A DNA stretch of 14,585 nucleotides from Candidatus Glassbacteria bacterium RIFCSPLOWO2_12_FULL_58_11. GTDB taxonomy: Bacteria > Gemmatimonadota > Glassbacteria > GWA2-58-10. The position numbers and the translations under genes were made by a program. Shown here in pieces: positions 1-5,593 of the stretch. Under the pieces are notes generated by a model. The model had not been told where the DNA came from, made no database searches, and saw nothing but the letters and a program-made list of their open reading frames with translations. Within the stretch, counting starts at the first letter, position 1; each line of letters opens with the position of its first letter. Where the stretch lies: assembly GCA_001780825.1 (NCBI GenBank), contig MFIX01000201.1, positions 1 through 14,585 of the forward strand. The letters are read 5' to 3'.

Positions 1-53
1 TTCCCGCTGTTGCGTTGTCCATGCGCAAGTGCCCGAATGACGGGCATTTAATT

Positions 54-71
54 CCCCTCTACAAAGAGGGG
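54..71. repeat. Perfect 7-bp inverted repeat in a REP-like block
   Basis: CCCCTCT (54-60) and AGAGGGG (65-71) form a perfect stem around the loop ACAA. A second small palindrome, GCCCG/CGGGC, lies just to the left at 31-45, and a GC-rich stretch containing GTCGACGGGG follows to about 97. There is no T-run, so it does not look like an intrinsic terminator. The layout resembles intergenic REP-type repeats, but only one copy is in the window, so repetition in the genome is an inference. No gene is seen in bases 1-245. Confidence 0.45.
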
Positions 72-148
72 TGGCGACGCAGTCGACGGGGGGTATCATT
101 CAAAACATCCTAAAGATTAACTGTCAACAAAAACAACTTAGCGCTAAT

Positions 149-172
149 GGGGCTGACCCCTGTGTCCGCCTC
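149..172. repeat. REP-like palindrome (GGGG-CTGA-CCCC)
   Basis: GGGG (149-152) and CCCC (157-160) flank CTGA and are followed by TGTGTCC. Read on the minus strand this gives GGACACAGGGGTCAGCCCC. From memory this resembles the GGGGTCAGACCCC-type REP palindromes that accompany REP-associated tyrosine (Y1) transposases. No transposase is present here, so any element would be a non-autonomous copy. It lies about 75 bases upstream of the first gene. Confidence 0.4.
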
Positions 173-245
173 TGGTTTGGAAATTTGCGCGGGTAAGCGG
201 GAGCACACACGGGTGCGCCCCTGCTAAAGAACTGCACATATATTT

Positions 246-1361
246 ATGAATCATTATGTAAAGAGCCTTGCGGCTGGCGGTCCAAGTATGCTTCTGCCGC
301 ATTATCGAATGAAAGGGCTACAGCAGCGGATGAATGGTTTAAGGTTTCAAGGGCCCGGACTGGCTGGATATGAGGATTGGCGGGACAGGCTGTACGTTCC
401 TGGAGTGGAAATCCTCGCGCGGGAGGGTGAAGAAAAAGGGCTGCTTCCGGCGATCCGGGAACTTTACGCTGGTCAGGTGCGGGATTGGCCGCTTTTGAAG
501 CACCGGGTGGATGCACTTGACAGTATCCGGACGCGAAGGGTGCAGGTCGAGGGCCGCAGTCTGCTGCTGCAGAACAACCCGGCCCGCCTGGCCAATGCAG
601 TCGCTCCCACTGATCCGGAGAAGATCGCCGCCCGGCCCTGTCCCCTGCTGCCTGAGAACATGCCCCCGGAACAGATGGGTCTGCCTTTCGCCGGGGAATG
701 GGTGGTGGTCTGCAACCCGCTCCCGTTCAGCCGCCTGCACCTGGTCCTGACCAGCCGCACCCACGTGCCCCAGACCGCCAGGGGAATTATCCGGGACATG
801 CTCCGTTTTACCAGCCTGACCGGCTTTATCTCCCTCTACAATGCGCCCGGCAGCGGAGCCTCGATCCCGGACCACCTTCACCTCCAGGCCGGGCCGCCGG
901 GCCGCTTGCCCCTGGTGAGGCAGCTCCCGAAAACCGGAATCGGATTTACGGGCGTAATCTCCGATCCGGCCCTGCCACAGCGCATCTTCCTCTACGCCGA
1001 TTCAGCACAGCGTATGGAAACCTTGTTCGAAAGAGCCGCCGGAATGATCAACCGCTGCAGCGGCCATGCAGCCGAAGCGGAGCCGCGTTTGAACCTGGCG
1101 GTTATCAGCCGGGTCGAGGGGAAAGTGCCGCTGGTGGTCGTGCACCCGCGCACCCAGCACCGGCCATCCTGTTATTACGAGGAGGGTGAGCGGCATTTCA
1201 TGGTCAGCCCCGGCTCGGTCGACATGGCCGGGCTGGTCATCGTGCCCCGGCTGGAGGATTTCCGCAGGCTGGACGGCTGGAAATTGAAAAATATTTTCCG
1301 GGATGTCTGCCTGGACCGCGGGCAATTCGAATGCCTGGCCGGAGAGCTGAAGAAGATTTGA
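246..1361 (+). CDS. DUF4922 HIT-like phosphorylase/nucleotidyltransferase-type protein
   Basis: The 371-residue product resembles the DUF4922 family, a branch of the histidine-triad (HIT) fold related to ATP adenylyltransferases and GDP-galactose phosphorylases. What is seen: a QNNPAR segment near residue 108, an ARPCPLLPENMPPEQ segment near 130-145 that aligns with the family's RPCFLC...NRPxEQ block, then VVVCNPLPFSRLHLVL, and the catalytic-type HxHxQ motif at H210-L-H212-L-Q214. The second cysteine of the usual CxxC is leucine here, so a zinc site in that block is probably lost. The HIT triad suggests nucleotidyl transfer or phosphorolysis through a histidine-nucleotide intermediate, but the substrate is unknown. 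The start is uncertain: no Shine-Dalgarno sequence precedes the ATG at 246, and ATG codons at 288, 309 and 330 are alternatives that spare the conserved part. A cysteine-rich small gene follows 69 bases later and probably shares the transcript. Confidence 0.72.
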   Translation: MNHYVKSLAAGGPSMLLPHYRMKGLQQRMNGLRFQGPGLAGYEDWRDRLYVPGVEILAREGEEKGLLPAIRELYAGQVRDWPLLKHRVDALDSIRTRRVQVEGRSLLLQNNPARLANAVAPTDPEKIAARPCPLLPENMPPEQMGLPFAGEWVVVCNPLPFSRLHLVLTSRTHVPQTARGIIRDMLRFTSLTGFISLYNAPGSGASIPDHLHLQAGPPGRLPLVRQLPKTGIGFTGVISDPALPQRIFLYADSAQRMETLFERAAGMINRCSGHAAEAEPRLNLAVISRVEGKVPLVVVHPRTQHRPSCYYEEGERHFMVSPGSVDMAGLVIVPRLEDFRRLDGWKLKNIFRDVCLDRGQFECLAGELKKI

Positions 1362-1430
1362 AATTTTCACTTGCCGCCGGGCCACCTGGACCGGCAAGCC
1401 CGCTTAAAAATTTTTAGGTCGGATTCGGTA

Positions 1431-1691
1431 ATGGAAAGTGAAGCAGTCAAAAGAGCCGCTGAGGAGCTCGAAAAAGCCTTAACGTCGGAAAGCTGCCGCG
1501 ACTGCGGCTGTTTCCACAGCGTGCTGATTATGCTCGAAGATTTTCTGCCCGATGAAAACTGTCCGGCCGGCACTGCGGGGCTCCTGGAAAAGGCTCGCCT
1601 CTCGCTGCTGGAGGTCAGCCACGATTGCCTGGGCTGCCGGCCCTGCCTGTCGATGGAAGCTCTGAAAATCCTGAGAGGCATGGAGGGTTGA
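1431..1691 (+). CDS. Small seven-cysteine protein, putative metal or Fe-S binder
   Basis: The product has 86 residues when started at ATG 1431. A TTG at 1371 in the same frame would add 20 residues, but it is a weaker codon and no ribosome site supports it. Seven cysteines are arranged as C22-x2-C25-x-C27, a lone C44, and C66-x2-C69-x2-C72 in an HDCLGCRPC context, with amphipathic helices between. This spacing suggests binding of an Fe-S cluster or zinc. From memory the pattern resembles the cysteine-rich domain found at the N-terminus of some bacterial MtrA-like/DUF4346-type proteins, here standing alone; this link is tentative. The gene lies 69 bases behind the DUF4922 gene on the same strand and is followed 21 bases later by a strong terminator, so the two are probably one operon. 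No biochemical role can be assigned. Confidence 0.68.
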   Translation: MESEAVKRAAEELEKALTSESCRDCGCFHSVLIMLEDFLPDENCPAGTAGLLEKARLSLLEVSHDCLGCRPCLSMEALKILRGMEG

Positions 1692-1712
1692 GAAAAGAAA
1701 GAAGCGGAAACG

Positions 1713-1742
1713 AAAAACCCGTCCGAACGGACGGGTTTTTTA
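1713..1742. terminator. Bidirectional intrinsic terminator
   Basis: A perfect 12-bp stem (1713-1724 with 1729-1740) closes on a GAAC loop and includes ACCCGTCC/GGACGGGT. It is followed by six T on the plus strand. On the minus strand the same hairpin ends in five T. It therefore terminates the plus-strand small cysteine gene and also the minus-strand tRNA-Glu, whose CCA end is only one base away at 1744. Confidence 0.9.
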
Positions 1743-1743
1743 T

Positions 1744-1819
1744 TGGTAGCCCCTAGGGGAATCGAACCCCTGTTTCATGGCTGAGAACCACGCGTCCTAG
1801 GCCACTAGACGAAGGGGCC
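1744..1819 (-). tRNA. tRNA-Glu (anticodon CTC)
   Basis: Read on the minus strand the gene starts GGCCCCTTCGTCTAGTGGCC. The 7-bp acceptor stem (GGCCCCT with AGGGGCT, one G-U at position 1) is complete. The anticodon stem CGTGG/CCATG holds the loop TTCTCAG, giving anticodon CTC, which reads GAG (Glu). The T-arm has AGGGG-TTCGATT-CCCCT. The discriminator is A, and CCA is encoded at 1746-1744. The length is 76 bases including CCA. The terminator at 1713-1742 follows at once, and a candidate promoter sits 22 bases before the 5' end. Confidence 0.97.
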
Positions 1820-1840
1820 GGATGTCTGAAAGGGAGAGAT

Positions 1841-1869
1841 AACTTAATATCCGCTAGGCGCTTTTTCAA
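1841..1869 (-). promoter_or_regulatory. Candidate sigma-70 promoter for tRNA-Glu
   Basis: On the minus strand TTGAAA (1869-1864), a 17-base spacer and TAAGTT (1846-1841) place transcription start near 1834, about 15 bases before the tRNA. The -35 is good and the -10 is weak, but position and spacing fit. The gap 1820-2135 holds no gene; its only visible content is this promoter and the opposite-facing one at 2006. Confidence 0.5.
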
Positions 1870-2005
1870 GTATTTTCTCTTGAATCGCACACCTGCCGTA
1901 CAGTCACAAAAAGTTCACCAGCGCCGGGCCTCCTGTCCGGCCTGTGTTCTCGGCGCCTTTTTTCCACATTGATATTTTATATCGCCTTTCCTGAAAATAA
2001 TTTGA

Positions 2006-2034
2006 TTGACAATGCAACGTTTATCGTGTAAAAT
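2006..2034 (+). promoter_or_regulatory. Strong sigma-70 promoter for the HD-GYP gene
   Basis: A perfect -35 TTGACA (2006-2011), an exact 17-base spacer and -10 TAAAAT (2029-2034) predict a transcription start near 2041. This leaves an untranslated leader of about 95 bases before the ATG at 2136. The leader is AT-rich and I see no riboswitch fold in it. Confidence 0.8.
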
Positions 2035-2135
2035 AGGCTTAACCGCTTTTAATGACTTTCTTTTTTATCTCAGCGAATTCAAGCTTTTAATACTGAAAGA
2101 GCCAATTTAATCTACTGCATGAGGTCAAGCTGATC

Positions 2136-3209
2136 ATGGTCCAGGTGAAATGTGAATCCGATCAGGTCAGGCCGGTTTTTGCCGGAAACAGGTATTTCAA
2201 AGTCAATTCGAGCCTGGAAAGCAGTCTCCTGGCCTCATTTGACCTGTACAAGAAGGTCAGTCTGAGAGGCCGGGAGTACTATGTCCTTTGCCGCAAGAAA
2301 GGCAGTCTGCAGCCTTTTCCGGAAGAGGACAGCCTTTACCTGCTGGAAGGCGACATGGAAAATTTGCTGAAAACCGATTCCCCCTCAGTGCTTTCCGGCG
2401 GGGACAAGCCCGAGGGCCGGATCGCCCGCTTACTGATAACCAACCAGTTCGAGCGGAGAATCCTGGATAACTCGGAGCTGGACCTGTACGACAAGATAGA
2501 GTTGACCGTGCACTGCGCCTCTCAGGTGTTACGCGGCCTTTTTAACAAAGGGACCCTGGAGCGCGACGATCTGGACATAATCGCCGGAATCGGCCAGAAC
2601 TTTCTCACCTTCACCAGGGTCATCCTGGCGGAAAATGAAGCGGTGGAGTCGCTGTTGTACAGCCTGGCCAGCCACAATTATGAGATTTATACGCATTCGG
2701 TGCATGTCAGCCTTTACTCAGGCTTACTGGCCGGCGAAATTCAGAACCGGAGATTGCTCACAATCAGCCCCGGTCAAATGAAGAGTCTGTATATCGGCAA
2801 CATTCTTCACGATATCGGCAAGATATTGATTGATCCGGCAATCCTTATCAAAAAAGGGCCCCTGACCCGGGAGGAGCTCGAGGAAGTCAAAAAGCACCCG
2901 GCGCTAGGCATGGAGCTGGTCAAACACGCCGAGCTGCCCGAGGATGCGCTGAAAATAATTCTATATCACCATGAGAAATGGAGCGGCGGGGGCTTCCCCT
3001 GGAATATCAGCAACCGTCAGATTTCGCCTTTTGCCCGGATAGCCTGCATTACCGACACTTTCGACACACTCACCAGCCGGAGGGAATACCGCGAGGGGAT
3101 AGAGCCGTTCGAGGCCCTGGTAATGATGAAAAAAAAGCTGAGGGAGAATTTTTACCATCCCTACCTGGATATTTTTATTCAACTTTTAGGTAAAGGCTCT
3201 CGATTATAG
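2136..3209 (+). CDS. HD-GYP-type protein with variant GYP motif
   Basis: The 357-residue product has a C-terminal HD-GYP-like domain from about residue 185 to the end. Seen in order: an early histidine motif THSVH at 186-190, the metal-binding HD pair in HDIGK (H225, D226), KHPALGMEL near 255, and HHEKWSGGGFP starting at H278-H279 in place of the usual HHExxDGxGYP, then ARIACITDTFDTLTS. The family hydrolyses cyclic di-GMP using a di- or tri-iron centre. The metal-binding His and Asp residues are kept, but the Asp of the DGxGYP stretch is Ser and the Tyr is Phe, so activity or specificity may differ. The first 115 residues form an unrecognised N-terminal domain with no membrane helix, so the protein is probably cytosolic. 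GAGG at 2121 is the likely ribosome site. It stands alone behind its own strong promoter. Confidence 0.85.
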   Translation: MVQVKCESDQVRPVFAGNRYFKVNSSLESSLLASFDLYKKVSLRGREYYVLCRKKGSLQPFPEEDSLYLLEGDMENLLKTDSPSVLSGGDKPEGRIARLLITNQFERRILDNSELDLYDKIELTVHCASQVLRGLFNKGTLERDDLDIIAGIGQNFLTFTRVILAENEAVESLLYSLASHNYEIYTHSVHVSLYSGLLAGEIQNRRLLTISPGQMKSLYIGNILHDIGKILIDPAILIKKGPLTREELEEVKKHPALGMELVKHAELPEDALKIILYHHEKWSGGGFPWNISNRQISPFARIACITDTFDTLTSRREYREGIEPFEALVMMKKKLRENFYHPYLDIFIQLLGKGSRL

Positions 3210-3330
3210 ATAAGGAGAGCTTGCATCTTCGCCGGCTTTTTTTTATCATAAATAGGCAATCCTTTTCCGGGTTTTGCCCGGATTAGTGGGCTTATTGTCA
3301 GCGCCAAATTAAAATAAATTTCAGTAAATT

Positions 3331-3573
3331 ATGGCTGAAACCATCCCCAATGTTCTGCAATTCATTTCCACGCCGCGCGGCTTTATCATTTTCTGCGCGG
3401 TAATCGGCACGGCCTACATAGGGGTATGGTTGCTGTTCCTGTTCGAGCCCGCGCCAAAGAAAAAGAAAGCGGCGGCGGATAAAAAATCGGCTGAAGGGGA
3501 TGAGAGACAAGAGGGTGGTGAAGGCCAGAAGCAGAAGAAACAGGAGAAGCAGCCCGCGACCAGCAAAGCCTGA
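3331..3573 (+). CDS. Small single-helix membrane protein with lysine-rich tail
   Basis: The 80-residue product is not recognised. Residues 1-16 are a short amphipathic lead. Residues 17-38 (GFIIFCAVIGTAYIGVWLLF) form one clear membrane helix. From residue 43 on the chain is almost entirely Lys, Glu, Gln, Ala and Gly, with KKKK directly after a proline pair. The positive cluster right behind the helix predicts an N-out, C-in membrane orientation, with a disordered basic cytosolic tail. No Shine-Dalgarno sequence is visible before the ATG, and no promoter was found, so expression is not assured. The coding call rests on the coherent helix-plus-tail design and on the lack of a better frame. It lies 121 bases after the HD-GYP gene on the same strand and converges with glyA. 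Confidence 0.55.
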   Translation: MAETIPNVLQFISTPRGFIIFCAVIGTAYIGVWLLFLFEPAPKKKKAAADKKSAEGDERQEGGEGQKQKKQEKQPATSKA

Positions 3574-3727
3574 GCCGGCCTATAAGCTTTATCTCCAGAT
3601 AAATCAGATATTTTGAGCTTTTCCCGCCTTACCCGACCAACCCGGCGAATTATTCCATCGAACCCGTTAAACACATCGAACTCTCTGTCAACCCTTTCAG
3701 GCGGCCTTGCCTTGACCGTGGCTCGCT

Positions 3728-4978
3728 CTATCCCTGAACCAGGTCCGGATAAAGCGGAAACTCCCGGCACAGCCTTCCGACTTTTTCCCGCAACGCGCCG
3801 AAGAGCTTCTCATTTTCGATATCGCCCAGCGCCTCGGCGATCATCCCGCCGATCTCCTCCATCTGCGCCAGCCCCATCCCGCGGGTGGTCAGGGCGGCGG
3901 TGCCGATCCGGATTCCGCTGGTAACAAAGGGGCTGCGGGTCTCGAAAGGCACGGTGTTCTTGTTCACGGTGATCCCGCAGCGATCCAGGGCCTCCTCGGC
4001 TTGCTTACCGGTTATCCCCTTTTCGGTCAGATCGACCAGCAGAAGGTGGCTGTCGGTCCCGCCGGAGACCAGGCGGAATCCCGCGGCGGCCAGGCATTCG
4101 CCGAGCTTTTTCGCATTGTCGATAACCTTGCGCGCGTAAACCTTGAATTCCGGCTCGAGCGCCTCGCGGAAAGCCACTGCCTTGGCGGCGATCACGTGCA
4201 TCATCGGGCCGCCCTGGATTCCGGGAAAGATCTGCTTGTCGATTTTCTTTGCCAGGTCCTCGCCGCAGAGGATCAGTCCGCCCCGGGGCCCGCGCAGAGT
4301 TTTATGGGTCGTGCTGGTCACTACGTGGGCATACGGCACCGGCGAGGGATAGCAGCCGGCGGCGATCAGCCCGGCCGGGTGGGCCATGTCGACCACCAGG
4401 TAAGCTCCCACCTCATCGGCGATACGGCGCATCCTGGGGAAATCGATCTCCCGGGGGTAGGCGCTCGCCCCGCCCATAATCAATTTCGGGCGATGCTCGC
4501 GGGCCAGGGCCTCGAGAGTCTCATAGTCGATCAGGTTGGTCTCCCGGGTTACCCCGTAGCTTACTACTTTGTAAAGGATACCGCTGAAATTTACCGGGCT
4601 GCCATGGGTCAGGTGGCCGCCATGGGAAAGATTCTGGCCCAGGATCGTATCTCCGGGCTGGAGCAGGGACATGTAAACCGCCATGTTCGCCTGGGAGCCG
4701 GAATGCGGCTGCACATTGGCGTGCGCGGCCCCGAACAAGGCGCAGACCCGCTGGCGGGCCAATTCCTCGGCCTGATCCACGAACTCGCAGCCGCCGTAGT
4801 AGCGCTTGCCCGGGTAGCCCTCGGCGTACTTGTTGGTCAGCGGCGAGCCCAGCGCCTCCAATACCGCCCGGCTGACAAAATTTTCCGAGGCGATCATTTC
4901 CAGCGTCCCGGTCTGACGGCCGATTTCGCGCATTACGGCAGCGTAAATCTCAGGGTCTGCCTGTTTCAGTATCTGCAT
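3728..4978 (-). CDS. glyA: Serine hydroxymethyltransferase
   Basis: The 416-residue product matches the length of bacterial serine hydroxymethyltransferase, the PLP enzyme that interconverts serine and glycine while loading one-carbon units onto tetrahydrofolate in the cytosol. Seen: EMIASENFVS near the N-terminus, TNKYAEGYPGKRYYGGCE, NVQPHSGSQANMAVY, VVDMAHPAGLIAAG, and the PLP lysine K226 in STTHKTLRGPRGG. The C-terminal half with SHLLLVDL and IRIGTAALTTRGM is complete. I chose the ATG at 4978 because GGGGAG lies a good distance before it; an earlier in-frame ATG at 4996 would add six residues unlike the family. It is the last gene of the minus-strand unit, 36 bases behind rpiB, a pairing seen in many bacteria. 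No clear terminator was found after it. Confidence 0.98.
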   Translation of the reverse strand: MQILKQADPEIYAAVMREIGRQTGTLEMIASENFVSRAVLEALGSPLTNKYAEGYPGKRYYGGCEFVDQAEELARQRVCALFGAAHANVQPHSGSQANMAVYMSLLQPGDTILGQNLSHGGHLTHGSPVNFSGILYKVVSYGVTRETNLIDYETLEALAREHRPKLIMGGASAYPREIDFPRMRRIADEVGAYLVVDMAHPAGLIAAGCYPSPVPYAHVVTSTTHKTLRGPRGGLILCGEDLAKKIDKQIFPGIQGGPMMHVIAAKAVAFREALEPEFKVYARKVIDNAKKLGECLAAAGFRLVSGGTDSHLLLVDLTEKGITGKQAEEALDRCGITVNKNTVPFETRSPFVTSGIRIGTAALTTRGMGLAQMEEIGGMIAEALGDIENEKLFGALREKVGRLCREFPLYPDLVQG

Positions 4979-5014
4979 CAATTTCTCCCCGCACATTACA
5001 TGGTTGGACAGGTT

Positions 5015-5476
5015 TCAGCTTTTCCGGCCTTCACCGGCCTCGATCTCAGAGATTTGTTCGACCCGGCGCGCATGACGCCCTCCCAGAAAATCGGTCTCCA
5101 GCCACTTTTTCAGGATCGCGCGCGCCTGTTCCACCTTGAGGGTCCTCCCCCCCAGGGTGATAATATTGGAATCGTTGTGCTCCCGGGCCAGTGTGGCGGT
5201 CAGCTCATCGGTCGCCAGGGCGGCGCGCACCCGCGGATACTTATTCGCCGCGATGGACATCCCGATCCCGGTCCCGCAGACCAGGACTCCCTGCTTGCGC
5301 TCGCCCGAGGATATCAGACGGGCCACCTTTCCGGCATAGTCCGGATAATCCACGCTCTCCGCGCCGTGGGTTCCCAGGTCCTCCGGCTCGTAGCCCAGCT
5401 CCTTGAGGTAGCGCACCAGCTCCTCTTTCAGCTCGTAACCCGCATGATCGCTGGCAATCGGGATCTTTTTAGCCAT
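5015..5476 (-). CDS. rpiB: Ribose-5-phosphate isomerase B
   Basis: The 153-residue product has the normal length for RpiB, which interconverts ribose 5-phosphate and ribulose 5-phosphate in the non-oxidative pentose phosphate pathway. Seen: the ASDHAGYELK start (D10, H11), the catalytic cysteine C67 in VCGTGIGMSIAANK, ALATD at 86-90, and the REHNDSNIITLGGR signature at 98-111. The ATG at 5476 is chosen because AAAGGA precedes it and the protein then starts at the family's first strand (MAKKIPIASDHAG). An upstream extension to 5563 would add 29 residues without homology. The gene lies 117 bases behind the peptidase and 36 before glyA. The allose-6-phosphate activity found in some RpiB relatives cannot be excluded, but the glyA neighbour suggests a housekeeping role. 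Confidence 0.97.
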   Translation of the reverse strand: MAKKIPIASDHAGYELKEELVRYLKELGYEPEDLGTHGAESVDYPDYAGKVARLISSGERKQGVLVCGTGIGMSIAANKYPRVRAALATDELTATLAREHNDSNIITLGGRTLKVEQARAILKKWLETDFLGGRHARRVEQISEIEAGEGRKS

Positions 5477-5593
5477 GCCGCCCGTTCCTTTATCTAAAAT
5501 TTTACGGCCGCCTGTTCGGACAGAGCGAGCCGGATCAGTCAAATTACTCGGGTTCCATAGCACAGCCGGTCCAGCCGCAGCGGCCGACGGTGC

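Noticed and set aside
3196..3245. A possible terminator after the HD-GYP gene: GCTCTC/GAGAGC with an eight-T run farther on
   Set aside because: The 6-bp stem ends about 17 bases before the T-run, and the sequence next to the T-run forms only a 3-4 bp stem, so it is not a convincing intrinsic terminator.
3268..3285. A CCGGG/CCCGG hairpin between the HD-GYP gene and the small membrane protein
   Set aside because: The stem is only 5 bp and has no T-run on either side; it is too weak to call a regulatory element.
4001..5497. A 498-codon open frame on the plus strand opposite glyA and rpiB
   Set aside because: It lies fully antisense to two well recognised genes. Its translation is rich in Arg, Gly, His and Gln with no motif, as expected for a shadow frame in GC-rich DNA.
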